A stretch of DNA of 64,000 nucleotides from Rebecca billardiae RCC1528 (GCA_965240325.2 OZ251252.1:62001-126000); one strand, 5' to 3'. Shown: positions 21,389-32,700, counted from the stretch's first letter. The notes: a model not told the origin generated them from the letters alone. Translations and numbers: made by a program.

Positions 21389-22527
21389 TCATAGCCGTCA
21401 GCACTCATTCGCGACATGGGCTCCACGCCCGGTGACGACAAGTCGACAAGCGACGCGCACGACCCTGCCCCGCGCTTCAGCGCGGCTGCCGCATGAGTCA
21501 GCCCAGCCGCGATGCTGCTGCCCTCCCGTCCGACGCGTCAACTCGCCGCTCTGTCAGCGGGCGTTCCCAAGTCCGTGAGCTCACGCAACGCCGGTGAGCT
21601 TCGGTCGCCACTCCCACGGCGTGCACCTCTGACCTCAGAGTGACTCAGTGCCGTGAGTCTGGCTCGGACTGTCTGAGCCCGGCCACCCCGCGTGCCCGTG
21701 CATGGCCTCCACGCGCCACGCCCATGCGCCTGGAGTGCAGGTGGGGCCACTCGCAAGTGTCACGTGCGGGCCACGGCGCGGGGCTAGCGGGCGGGCCTGC
21801 CGTGGCTACCCGAGGGGCCGGCGCCGACTGCCGTCGCACGATGCCCGTGGCGCCCGGCGACAACGAATCAATTGTCTGCCGTCCGCACCAGTCGGGCAAC
21901 GGCGCCCCGCACGCAGCCTGGCCTTGGCGCTGTTGGCTGCATGATCCCGAGTGGCACGAACTGCTGCACAGGTCCGAGACGGGGCGAGCGCGGGAGCGCT
22001 CTGCCCCTCGGGCGCACAACCTTGTGCGCCATAGTCGCGTACCGTAAGGCATGACGGAATCAAAGTTCGAATAAGTGGACGTTCCTCGACGAATCATCGC
22101 CGTTTTGTTTTTTTAACAGCGCAGTACAGCTCGTTTGGACCCAGCTGTGGATCCAGCGAACCTCAGCAATTTCAAATTAGTTAGATCAAGGGTGTCCGTT
22201 AGATAAGGATCAACGGCTTTTAGGATGGAAGCTTTCTGCCCCTACGGGGGCCACAAACCTTCCATCTACTCAACGACTTTTGAGTTCTGATGTGAGTGAT
22301 TTGGCGATGCGCCCAATATGAGCCAATACATCATGTTGCATCAACATTGGCCAAAGCGCATCCATTCGCCGAGCTTCCGCGTTCGCGATTGATGAGGCCA
22401 ATTCGAAGCGCGCCCGGTGCCCGTGCGCTGACTGCGCTCGCCGCTTCTTGGCCTTCGAGCGCTGCCGCCCTGGGCGTTGGTCCTGGGCCGCGCCGCGCAG
22501 CCGACGTTCGAGAAGAGGCCGCCCCGC

Positions 22528-24658
22528 ATGTGGCCGCTGAGCGTGTCGGGCGCCAACGTGCCCGAAGTGGTGCTCATCACCGACCCGGTACGCGCACGCG
22601 CGCTCGCCCCGCACGCCGCCATCACCCGCGGCGCGCGCGCCGGCGCGAGGCCGCCCGCTCGCGCGGCCTCACGGCGATGCGTCGCGCCGCGCCGCGCCGC
22701 GCGCCGGCACGGGCACAGGGGCCCGACCCGGACGATGTGAAGGTGCAGGTGAGTGAGCTCGCGCTCCTTGCGCGCGCCTCTTTGCCGCTGCGCGCTCGGC
22801 ACGTGCTTTGGCGCGCGCGCCCATGCCAGCGGCGCCTTGGGCGAGCGCCTCTGCGCGCGCGTTCAAACGCTCCACCGCGCCGCACACCGCGCGCCCGCCG
22901 CGCGCGGCGGTGCTCACACGCGTGCGCGTGCGCGTGCGTGTGCGGGCTCGCAGGCGTGCCCCCGCCGCTCGCACCACGCCAGCGGCCCCGTCCGCGCGCC
23001 GTCCGGCCGCGCGCGCGTGCCGCGTGTCGCGTGCCTGCGCGCGCGAGCGCCGATGCGGCCCCCGCGATGCGACGCACCGCCCCGTGCGCCCAGCCCGCCG
23101 GGGATGCCGCGTGCCGACGTGGCGCGCGCACAGCGCCACGCCAGCCGGGCCCAACCGCACGCCCCGCCCCGGCCCTCCCCGCGCAGGCGCTGCTCGTGAG
23201 CGCCATCCTTCACAAGCACGGCCGCATCGCCCTGCGCGCCGTGCTTGCCAACGGCGGCGGGGAGCCGCTGGCGCGCGCGCGGCTGGCGCGGTGCGTGCTG
23301 GACCACGTGGGCGAGACGCGCGTGCCGGTGGGCGTGGGCTCGGCGGGCACGGCCGCGCCCGCCCAGCCGCACGAGTTCGACCTCGCCGGCTACGACGCTG
23401 TCGACGACGCGCGCATTGAGCTGGACGGCGGCGCGCTGCTGCTGCGCGCGCTGCGGCGCGCGCGCGCCGGCTCGGTGACCGTGGTCGCCATCTCGAGCCT
23501 GCGCGACCTGGCGGACGCGGTGGAGGCGGCGCCCGAGCTGGTGCGCGCGAAGGTGCGCACGATCGGCGTGATGGGCGGCCTCCGGCGCGACGCGCGCGCG
23601 CCGCACGGCTGGGCGCCCGACTCCTCTCAGAACAACGCGTTTGACGAAACCGCGGCGGGCGCCGTGTACGCGTGGGCGATGGGCGCCGGCGTGCGGCTGG
23701 TCGTGCTCGGGCGGGAGGCGGTGCCGCTGCTGCCGATGCAGCTGGCGAAGAGCTTCGCGGACCGCACCGAGTGCCCGGTGCGCGCAGGCCGTGCCGCGTG
23801 CGGGGCCGCGCACCCAGCGCGCGCCTCCTGAGCGCGCGCTGCGCTGTCGCTGCGCTGCTGGCTGGCTGGTAGCGGCCAACCGTCATCCCCGCCCCTGCGC
23901 GCGCCCTGGCGGCGGTGTGCTGCGCGGCGGTGCCGCGCGCGCGTGCGCGCGCTGCCTGCGCCAGGTGATGCGCTACCTCGCGAGCGCGCAGTTCCGCGGC
24001 CTGCAGGGCCTGTGGCGCAAGCTGTGCGCGGGCCAGCTGCCGGCGCGCTGCACCAAGCAGTGGTACTTTGAGACCTTCTGCGGGCTCTCGCCCATGCAGT
24101 TTGGGTCGAGGCCGTGGCTGGCGCAGCTGGGCGCGGACGCGGACATCGCGGCGCACCTGAACGGATTCGTCAAGCCGTGCGCGCGCCGCGCGCGCGTGGG
24201 TGCTGGCGCCCGCGCGGCCCAATCGCGCCCGCGCGCGCGCCCGCGCGCGCGCGCCCACGCCCAGTGCGCTCGCGCCTCGCCCCCGCGCACGGCCGCCGCC
24301 GCCGCCGCCGCCGCGCGCGCGCCCGCGGCTGCCGCCGCCACCGCAGGTACGACGTGATCGCGCTGATGGCCGCGCTGCCGCTCACGCGCGGCCCCTTTGG
24401 CACCGCCTTCGAGCAGCCGCTCTCCGACGCGCCGCCCCCGGACCGCCCCCTGCCCGCCGCCCTCGACCACCCCGGCCGCGAGCCGCCGCCGCCGCCGCCG
24501 GCGGGCGGCGTCGTGGTCGTGAACGGCGTGCGGCACGTGCTGCTGCTCACGCGCGCGCACGCGCCGCCGCTCGCGCCCGTGCTCAAGCTGCTGCGGGACA
24601 CGTTCGCCGAGGTGGTGCTCGCCACGCGGACGGCGGGCGCGCCGCCCGCCGCCACCTC
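22528..24658 (+). CDS. Nucleoside-hydrolase-like protein (IU_nuc_hydro-related)
   Basis: Exons 22528..22587, 22719..22748 (a 30-nt microexon), 23187..23777, 23965..24176 and the start of 24347..25893. The splices rebuild VVLITDP + GPDPDDVKVQ + ALLVSAILHKHGRI, the Asp-rich metal-binding loop of the nucleoside hydrolase fold. RARLARCVLDHVG...VPVGVGS follows, then NAFDETAAGAVYAWA and GLQGLWRKLCAGQLPARC. KQWYFETFCGL comes next, then HLNGFVKPYDVIALMAALP, and finally VNGVRHVLLL...LLRDTF near residue 390. Family members cleave the N-glycosidic bond of nucleosides; this subfamily is uncharacterised as far as I know. The start is ATG 22528, since an in-frame TGA lies at 22429. The domain ends near 24650 but there is no in-frame stop, and the same frame continues into the next feature. 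The end given here is a domain boundary, not a stop codon. Confidence 0.7.
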
Positions 24659-25176
24659 GCCCACCCGCCGCCGGCTGCGGGGCGCTTACGGCGCGGACGC
24701 GCTCGGCGGCGGCGGCGGCGGCGGCGGCTCGCCGCTGGGCGGCGCGCCCGAGCGGCTGCGCTCGGCCGGGCGCGGGCGTGGGCGTGGCGGCGAGGATGGC
24801 GGCGAGAAGGAGGGCGTGCCGCCGCGCGCGCCGACCGCCGCGTGCGCCGCCGCGGCCAACGGCTCGGGGTGCCGCCGCTCGGCCGCGGCAGACGCGCCGC
24901 CGCGCGCGCGGCCGCGCGCCGCCGCGGCCGCGGCCGCGACGGTGGCGCCTGCGCCGCTCTCGCGTCGGCTGGTGCTCGCGGCGGCGGCGGCGGCGCCGGG
25001 CGGCGGGCGGGCGGCGTGCGCGGCGCTCGCGCCCGCCGCGCCCGCGCCGTGCTCGCCGCGCCGCGCGCCCTCGCTGCCCTCCGCCGCCGTGTGCGCGCTG
25101 CCGCCGCCGCCGGCGCGCGCGCGCTCGGCGCGCGGCGCGCTGCAAAGTGCGGCCACTACTCCGCTGCTAGCGCACC

Positions 25177-25207
<31 letters not shown>

Positions 25208-25744
25208 TGCCGCGCGGCGGCGCGTGCCCGCGGCCGGGCGCGCGCGGCTGCCCCCGCCCGCGCGCGACCCCGCCGAGCCGCTCAGCCCGGACGCCACCGT
25301 CGCCATCCTCGAGCGCGCCCTTAGCCTTGCGCGCGGGCAGCGGCTGCGCGTGGCGTGGCCGATGCGCGCGGCCGCGGCCGCGCTCGCGGCCGGCGCGGCG
25401 GGCGCGGCGCTGGCGGAGGGCGCGCTGATCGGCGGCGGCGGCGGCGGCGGGGCGGGCGGCGGCGGCGCGTGGGCCGACGCGGCGCGCGCCGCGCGCGTGC
25501 ACGCCTACCTCTGCGTCGGCGCGGCCGCAGTCCCGCCGCTGCTGCTGAGCGTGCAGCCATCGGAGGCGGGCGCGGGCGCGGCGCGCGCGGCCGTGGCCGC
25601 GCTGGCGTGCGCGCTGCTCGCGCTCGGCGGGGCGCGTGGGCGGGACGCGGCGGTGCTCGTGGCGCGCGGCGCGCCCGCAGGCGCGATCGCGCCCGCCGCC
25701 GCGCACACCGCCGCCGCCCTCGCCGCCGCCGCGTGGCTTGCGCT

Positions 25745-25801
<57 letters not shown>

Positions 25802-28800
25802 GCGCGAGCGCGCGCCGCGCCCGCGGCGGCGCGCGAGCGCGCTGCTGCGCGCCGCGTGGCGCGGCTTTGGCGGCTGGGCGCTCGCGCACTTTGGTGCGCG
25901 CGCGCGGCGCGCGGCCCGATCCCCGCGCTCGCGCGCGCTCGCCTGCTCCCACACCGCGCGCCACCCGGCCGCGCCGGTCCGCTGCGGCCGCGCGCGCGCG
26001 CGCTCACGCGCCGCGCCGCGCCGCGCCGCCGCCGCCGCCGCCGCCGCCGCCTCGCGCGCGCGGCCGCAGCGGTGGAGCTGGCGGCGTGCGGCGCGCTGCT
26101 CGTGACGGGCGGCGCGCGTGAGCTGCCCGCCTGGCTCCCCGCCACGCGCTGCCTCGCCGCCGCGCTCGGCATGGCGCTCGGCGCCGCCGCCCTCTCGGCG
26201 CGCGCGCGCGGCGCCGTGCGCGCGTGGCTCTCACGGCCGGCGCGCGGCGCCGACACGGCCGCGGCCGCGATCGCTCCGCTGCTCGGCTTCGGCGCGGCGC
26301 ACGAGTACGAGCCGGCGGCGCTGGTGGCGGAGGGCGTGCGCTCGTTCGCCGGCGTGCCGCTCGACCTCCCCGCCCTCGTCCGCTTCCGCCGCCTCGGCGC
26401 CGCCGCGCGCGCCGCCCGGCGCTCCTCTGACGCCTCCACCGTCTCGGCAGCATGGCTGACGCAGCGGCTGGGCGGCGCCTCGTCCGCGGCGCTGCTCGCG
26501 CTCGGCGGCGGCGCCGCGCCGGCGGCGTCGCGCTCGGCGTCGGGGGCCTCGGGCGGGGCGGGCAGCGGGGCGGCGTGGGCGTGCGCCGCCGCCGCCGCCG
26601 CCGCCGCTGGCTGCGCCAACAGCACCGCGCCGCCGCCCACGCCGTCCGCGCGCGCCGCCGCCGGTGGCTCGGCGCTCGGCTCGGCCGCACCGTCCGGGCC
26701 GCCCTCGGGCCGTGCGAGCCCGGAGCGCAGCGTGAGCCCGTGCGCCACGCCGGAGGAGGCGCCAAGCCCGGAGCTCGAGCGGCCGGACGCGCGCGGCCGC
26801 GCTCTCGGCGCCGTCAGCTTTGCGCCGCCGCCCGCGCGTACGCTGCCCAGCCTGCTGCTCTGCTCGCTGCCGCGCGCGCGCGCGCCCTCGCCGCGCGCGC
26901 GCGCCGCCGCGGCCGAGCCGGGCGGCGGCGGCGCCGGCTGGCGGCAGCACCTGCCGCCAATCAGCCTGGCCGCGGTGGCGCGCGCCGCGCGCGGCAGCCG
27001 CGTGCCGCGCCCGTCCTCGTGCAGCGGCGGCGGCGGCGACGACGCGCAACGCGCAGAGGGCAGTGACGGCAGCCCGAGTCCGGACGGGGCAGCAGCAGCA
27101 GCAGCAGCCGAGGCCGCGGACGACGTGCACCGTGCAGAGGGCAGTGACGGCAGCCCGAGTCCGGACGGGGCAGCAGCAGCAGCAGCAGCCGAGGCCGCGG
27201 ACGACGTGCACCGTGCAGAGGGCAGTGACGGCAGCCCGAGTCCGGACGGGGCAGCAGCAGCAGCAGCAGCCGAGGCCGCGGACGACGTGCACCGTGCAGA
27301 GGGCAGTGACGGCAGCCCGAGTCCGGACGGGGCAGCAGCAGCAGCAGCAGCCGAGGCCGCGGACGACGTGCACCGTGCAGAGGGCAGTGACGGCAGCCCG
27401 AGTCCGGACGGGGCAGCAGCAGCAGCAGCAGCCGAGGCCGCGGACGCCGCTGCGGCTGAGCGCGCAGTCGCAGTGCCCGCCGCCGCCGCCGCCGCCGCCG
27501 CGCGCGGCGCGCGGCCGCGCGGCGCGGGCGCGGACGCGCCCACCACCAGCGGCCCCGTGAGCAGCGGCCCCACGAGCAGCCTCACGTGCAGCGGCCCCGC
27601 CACCAGCCTCACGAGCTCGCAGGCGTCCTCGCAGCGCACCTCCTGCCGGTACGAGCCGGACGCGTCCTGCCGCTGGTACCAGGGGCGAGAGGGAGACCCG
27701 GACACAGCCGCCTGCCCACTGGAGGGCGCCTGCCCGCACGGTTCGGGCTGCTGCGTTGGCTGCGGCTGCTGCGCGGGCGCGGGCTGCGCGCCGCCGCCCG
27801 TGCAGCGGTCGGTGCAGCCGTTGGGTGCGGCGTGCGCGGCCGCATGCGCCGCCGCGGCCGCGAGCGCGGCGGCCGAGGAGGCCGGCGGCGACCGTGGTGA
27901 CGGCGGCGGCGCGGCCGCGCAGACGCCGCCCTCGCCCTCGCTGGCGGGCGCGCGCGCGGCAGGCAAGCGCGCCGCCGCGGACGCCGCGCCCGCCGCGCGG
28001 CGCGCCGCTGCTGACGGCGACGACGACGACGACGGCGCGGCGGCGGGCGCGCGCGCGCTTGGCGGCGAGGCCACCGCCGACGCGGCAGTCGCCGACGGGG
28101 CCGGCGTCACCCTCGCCCCCGCCGCGAGCGCTGCCGCGCTGTGCCCGAGCGGCGGCGCCTCCGCCACCTCGTCCGCACCCTCGTCCCGCCGCGGCTCGTT
28201 CCGCGCCCTGGCGCCCGCGCACGCGGCGGGCGGGCGCGTGGGCGTGCTCAGACTGCCGCCGCCCGACTGTGCAGCCGGCTGCGGCGTCGGCGGTGGCGCC
28301 AACCCACAGCGGGGCGCGGAGGACGAGGCGGCGCCGCCCGACGCGCACCCCGCTGGCGGCGGTCCGGGCGCAGCCGGCGGTCCGGTAGACTACTTTGTGC
28401 TGCACGCCGCGTCGGAGGCGCCCGAGGCGCTGGCGGAGGCGCTAACCGGCTGGACCCGACGCTTCCACGCTGCGCACGGCCGCGCGCCCGTCGTCTGGCT
28501 GCGCGGCCTGTGCCTCGACCCGTCGCTCACGCCCCTCGACCGGCTGGCGCACCTGCCCGTGTACCTCGCGCGCTCCCGCCGGCTGCTCGTCCTCTGGGGC
28601 GAGGGCTTTGCGGACGAGCTCGCTGCGGTGCTCACGCTCGTGCTGTGGGGCGCGCTGGGCGGCGCGCGCGCGGACGTGGAAGTGGTGCCCGTGCTGCCAC
28701 CCGCCGTCCCCGCCACGCCCACGGGCGGCGGCGGCGCAGCAGCAGCCGCCGCCGCCGAGCGTGGCGGCGGCGGGCAGCCCGCGGGGCCGGACGCGGCCGC

Positions 28801-29164
28801 CCCGGCGTCCGCTGCCGCCGCGCGCGCCGCCATCGTCGCGTCGGTCGACACGTTCCACGTGATGTGGGCGCGGCACGCCGGCCACCCGGCGGAGAAGGAG
28901 CGGCTGGTGCACGCGGCCGCGCTCGCCACCGTGAGCCGCGTGAACGAGGCGGTGCGCGCGTACCTGCCCGCCGTGCAGCGCGCACTCGCCGAGCAGCCAG
29001 AAGCCGCCACCGCGCACGCGCACGCGCCGCCGAGCGCGGCCGACGGCGCGCACGCCGATGACGCGCCATGCACGCCGCCGCCGCCGGCTCCGCCCGCGGA
29101 GCGGCCGGCGCGCGCGGACGGCGCCAGTAGTGATGGACGCGTATCGGCGTCGGAAGACGGCTGA
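24659..29164 (+). CDS. Multi-pass membrane protein with TIR-like C-terminal domain (in frame with the nucleoside-hydrolase domain)
   Basis: Rest of exon 24347..25893 plus exon 26070..29164, stop TGA at 29162-29164. If it is one gene with the upstream hydrolase the product is 1844 aa (5535 nt, in frame throughout). If separate, the first in-frame ATG is at 25362. After an Ala/Arg/Pro-rich linker come LSPDATVAILERALSLA and about five or six hydrophobic segments (25370-26220, the intron falling between the fourth and fifth). An EYEPAALVAEGVRSFAGVPL block, a low-complexity region and five 27-aa repeats follow. The C-terminal domain at 28385-28700 (about residues 1585-1690) reads VDYFVLHAASEAPEALAEAL ... 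PVVWLRGLCLDPSL ... LPVYLARSRRLLVLWGEGF. That resembles the TIR-like domain in many algal membrane proteins (WLDKxCIDQ...LPVFLAGCxxLLVLxGxTY). Function is unknown. Gene boundaries are uncertain. Confidence 0.6.
25744..25798 (+). repeat. GGGCGC hexanucleotide run within the coding frame
   Basis: About nine copies of GGGCGC, encoding alternating Gly-Ala between the fourth hydrophobic segment and a basic stretch of the TIR-like membrane protein. Confidence 0.85.
27053..27457 (+). repeat. Five 81-bp (27-aa) tandem repeats in the TIR-like gene
   Basis: GCAGAGGGCAGTGACGGCAG starts repeats at 27053, 27134, 27215, 27296 and 27377, exactly 81 bp apart. The encoded unit is AEGSDGSPSPDG, seven Ala, then EAADDVHR. 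I see no differences between the core of the copies, implying very recent expansion. The period is a multiple of three, so the frame is kept. Confidence 0.93.
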
Positions 29165-29731
29165 TGCAGTCGTGATGAGCGTGTCCTCTGCTGAGCCGAG
29201 CAGCGCGGCTGCACGGGACGCCGCGGCGGCACTGCGGCGGACGCGGCGCGGTCCGGTGCGACGTAATGCTGCCGCATCATAGCAGTCGGACTTAGTCGAA
29301 TAGTCCGCGTCGGCCGTGACTTTATTATATATATATATATATCCTCATCCTCATCCTCATCCAGGCGCCCACGCGGGCGCACGGGGGCGACAGCCGCGGC
29401 TGCCGCTTGCCGGAGCTGCTCGCCGCTAGGTCGGCGGGCGGCGACATCGACTACGACCTCACCCTCATCCAAGTGCTCCGGAAGGCGCTCGGCCGCGGCG
29501 GCATCTGCCGTCGCCGCCGCGTGCCCCAGGCCGAGGCGGTGCTCCATCCCGGCCCCGCTCCCGTAGGGGGGCAGGGCTGCGGGTGGCGCACTGTCTGACC
29601 TGGACGGAAGGCGCGGACGCATTCTATGTAGTATGTGTCTGTTGCACTCTGAGCCTAATGACGCTTGTCCGATGCTGCCACGTCGTTAAATATATATATA
29701 TACTGACGCCTGCCCGTTGCATACCACGTCG

Positions 29732-29800
<69 letters not shown>

Positions 29801-29944
29801 ATTACGATTTCGGCCCGGCGTATAATTATATATATATTAATATTATTGATAAGTGCCGCGCGTCAGCAGCAGCAGCTGCCAGTAAGTCTAGCACTCAGTA
29901 AGTGGCGCCGCGCCGCGCATCATTAAGCCGGCTGACCGTGGCTT
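29165..29944. other. Intergenic, AT-microsatellite-rich
   Basis: 3' flank of the TIR-like gene. It contains TA tracts at about 29327-29341, 29690-29701 and 29733-29797, a short TCCTCA run at 29342-29361 and a duplicated CCACGTCGTTAA before each of the last two TA tracts (29681 and 29724). No gene is recognised. Confidence 0.6.
29733..29797. repeat. (TA)n microsatellite
   Basis: An uninterrupted AT dinucleotide tract of about 64 bp. Confidence 0.95.
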
Positions 29945-32003
29945 ATATATATCACAGTAAAGAAATCGATTTTCGGCGTTACCGTAACCCGTCCGCACTT
30001 CCGCCCAGTGGGGATGCGGGGGAATTTTTTTCATGCCGCGTTCGCGGCACTTCGCGCCGCCACAGTGGAGAAAGATCGGGCCGAAGCCGTTCGAGCATGG
30101 TCGGTCGTGCGCACGCCCATTCGAATCGATGGCGCGCTCCGAGCGGCGGGCATGCGCGCATGTGTGCCGCGAGGGGGGCTGCGAGGCGTCGGCCGGCTTG
30201 TCAAGGCGGTTCCCCGGGGCGGCGTCACCCTCGCCCGCCCCTCCTCGCCCACCCTCGCCCCACGGGCGGCCACACGTGACCTGTTAAGATGAGGTCACGG
30301 TAGCCGCGCGGCGCGCGCGCGGAGAGGCGAGGAAGTGGTGTTTCGCGGAAAAACGCAACGTCGCATTGTGCTCAACCCATGTGGGCACCCGCTCCACAAG
30401 TTTGCGGTACGCCAAACCGCACACAGCGGCCTGAGCAGCTCCCAGACTGACTTTCGCTCTTGAAGCCTGTTTTTGGGCCAGATCTTGGTGTGGATGTAGC
30501 GCGGCAAGGAGGCGCCGGGCGCGCGCCCGAGCTGCGTGCTGCCACTCGCCATGGCCCATAGGCATCGTCCGTCGCGAACGACCCGGCTCGCCTCGACCTC
30601 TCCGACCCGCCGGGCAGCCACGACCGAGCGCGCAGCCAACGGTGTCCAAACAGAGGCTTCTCAGACCGCGTGGGATGGGCATAGGCGCGAGAGAGGGCGC
30701 CCAGCGCGCTCTTGAGATGCACAGGAGCACGCACTGATGCGTATGGAACCATCCCATCACGATCGCCCCGACCTGGCGCGCCCTATCTGGCCCGTCAGGC
30801 TGCCCGCGCCGCCGCCGCCGCGCCATGCCGCCGCCACGGGCGCCGCCGCACCGCGGGCACGTGGGTAAGTATGTATTCAACAAATACAGAATTTCTGGTG
30901 CGGCCCTCTTTTGGGCGGCAAGGTCGGTCTGGTCGACACCTGCCGCGCGGCATGGGCCACGGCGCGGCGAGGTGGCGGCTGGCGCACCGCGGCGCGGGCG
31001 GGATGGCTCGAGGACACCACCGCCCCGCCTCCCACGCCGCGCCGTGCGCGTGCGCCGTGCTCTCGTCGCGTACCGAATTTCCTGCGGCGAGCGACGCCAC
31101 ACAGCGCGACCATGCCATCGCGCGACGAGTGGCGTTCGGCTCGGCGATTTGTCGTATTTGTTGAATACATGCGGGTACGAATCGACCGCAAGGAGCGGCA
31201 AGGACGCCCTCGACGCACACGTCGAGAGCCACGCGCGCGGCGTGGACTGGCACGCGACGCGGAGATGGCGGGCGCGGTGCCGCGGGTGCGCGACTGGTCT
31301 AGAACAGCACAATGAAGCGTGGGACGGCGCCGCGCGCGTGGGCTCGCTGCCGTCTCCTCGCAGTCGAATATTTCTGTGCACCCTCCTACCAGGTCAGTCG
31401 ACCGACTTGCACGCGGCATGCGAGCACAGCGTGCGGGGAGGAGTGTGACATGGCAGGCTGTGGCGAGGTGGATGGCCGTGCAGGAGTATGCTAGGAAGGG
31501 CCGCTCCCGCGCTCGCGCGGTGCCTCGCGCACGCCTCGTCGAGGACGAGCGTGTTTGAATGGCTCCGGGGAGGCCTGAGACTTCGCTTGTTCACAGCAGC
31601 GCGCGACAGGTGCACACAACGAAGGTGACGACCAGGCACTCCGGCGAGGGCGGCTGTGCTGGCAGCAGACTGCATTTGGAGTAAGATGCGCCATCTTACG
31701 CGCCGCTTCGCCTCGCTGCATCGCCGCACTGAGCAGCAGGGCTCCACGCTCACGAATGGCTCACCACGAGCTACGTGACCGGCCAGCCGCGTGCAACCCG
31801 GCGAGGCAGAGAGGGGCGGAGGGATGGGGAGGCTGGGTGGGATGTTGCAGTCCCATGCCCGGGGCACTCGCCAGGCGCCTGCGCGACCACCGTAGCGTCG
31901 TCTGTGCGCTCGTGCGGCCCGCGCGAGAATTTCCCCGAAAATCGGCTCGTGTCGGACGGGTTACGGTAACGATAATCCCGTTTTTGTTCACTGTGATATA
32001 TAT
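29945..32003. mobile_element. 2.06-kb element with terminal inverted repeats set in TA tracts
   Basis: The ends are inverted copies. The outer blocks are ATATATATCACAGT at 29945-29958 and its complement at 31990-32003. The inner blocks are GTTACCGTAACCCGTCCG at 29978-29995 and its exact complement at 31953-31970. Outer and inner blocks are separated by 19 bp on both sides, so each terminal repeat is 51 bp with a diverged middle. The ends lie within TA runs, compatible with a TA target duplication. No transposase is recognisable inside. The interior holds another 17-bp inverted pair, ATGTATTCAACAAATAC at 30871-30887 and its complement at 31154-31170. It shares the TATATATCACAG terminus with the 57407-60959 element. 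Superfamily is not assigned. Confidence 0.65.
30871..31170. repeat. 17-bp inverted repeat pair inside the 2.06-kb element
   Basis: ATGTATTCAACAAATAC at 30871-30887 is exactly reverse-complemented at 31154-31170, 266 bp apart. Confidence 0.85.
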
Positions 32004-32544
32004 ATTATATATTACGACTATATACTCTGCTGATGAGGACGCCGCCTCTCCGCGCGGTCCGCGCAGCGGGCTAGCGTGCGGGCGCCTATATAGCGGCGCC
32101 ATGAGCCAGTCACGGACCGAGTCGTGCCGATGATTTATATTCGGCTAGAGCCCGCGCGCGCCCCGGGGGCGGGTCGCCCGACGCCGGTAGCCGGCACTGC
32201 TCAGTGACGTCCGACGCGTCAGGCTGCGCCGCCTGACGCGCGATTGTACAGCGATTTAGCCATATCAAGTACGCTCGGTCCGTCAGTAGGGCCGCCCCGT
32301 AGTACGGGCCGGGCGCGTGCGAATCGACCGGCCACGCGGGCACTCGCCGGAGTCAGGCGCGGGTGCCCGGAGCTGGCGGGCGGTCACCCGCGTGCGGCGG
32401 CTGCGGGCTGGCGCTGCCGGCGGGCGCCCCAGGTCAGCGACGCGCGCATGCTCGCGTTGCTGGCTGGCGAGAGGGAGCGAGGGCATGCAGAAGGCGGGAA
32501 TGATGCGAGAAATAAATAATGCGCGGCGGCGCGGCCGGCAGCCG
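32004..32544. other. 3' flank of the KAT3 gene
   Basis: No gene is seen. It contains a hairpin, CGCGTCAGGC (32215-32224) pairing with GCCTGACGCG (32231-32240) around TGCGCC. The stretch next to the KAT3 stop codon (32500-32544) probably carries its 3' UTR. Confidence 0.5.
32215..32240. repeat. Perfect 10-bp-stem hairpin
   Basis: CGCGTCAGGC, a TGCGCC loop, then GCCTGACGCG. It is GC-rich with no evident T-tract. Role unknown. Confidence 0.7.
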
Positions 32545-32669
32545 TCACGTGGCGGCGGCGGGCGCGCTCGGCGCGGCAGCGCCGTCCGCGCCGGGCGCCG
32601 CGCCGTTGTGCGCGGTCTGCGCCGCGCGCGGCGCGATCGGCGGCGGCTCGGCCGCCTCGGCGCCGAGCA

Positions 32670-32700
<31 letters not shown>

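Larger units (their letters stand above)
18930..22527. other. Long intergenic region with tandem duplication and TACTGATAA motifs
   Basis: 3.6 kb between the divergent P450 (-) and nucleoside-hydrolase-like (+) genes, so both promoters must lie at its ends. It contains a tandem duplication at 19217-19460 and a cluster of TACTGATAA-type motifs at 20765-21388. Long Arg-rich open frames at 19.8-20.8 kb look like GC-driven artefacts. Confidence 0.5.

Noticed and set aside
25321-28302. 993-codon open frame on the minus strand
   Set aside because: It is antisense to the TIR-like gene. Its composition is Ala/Ser/Arg/Pro-rich without domains, while the plus strand carries the membrane segments, in-frame repeats and TIR-like block. 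Long antisense frames are expected at this GC content.
30284-31381. 365-codon minus-strand frame inside the 2.06-kb element as a transposase
   Set aside because: No acidic catalytic motif or DNA-binding domain is seen. Other frames over the same bases look equally protein-like, and composition explains the open length.
32215-32240. Rho-independent terminator
   Set aside because: It is a hairpin without a T-tract in a eukaryotic nuclear genome, so bacterial-type termination does not apply.
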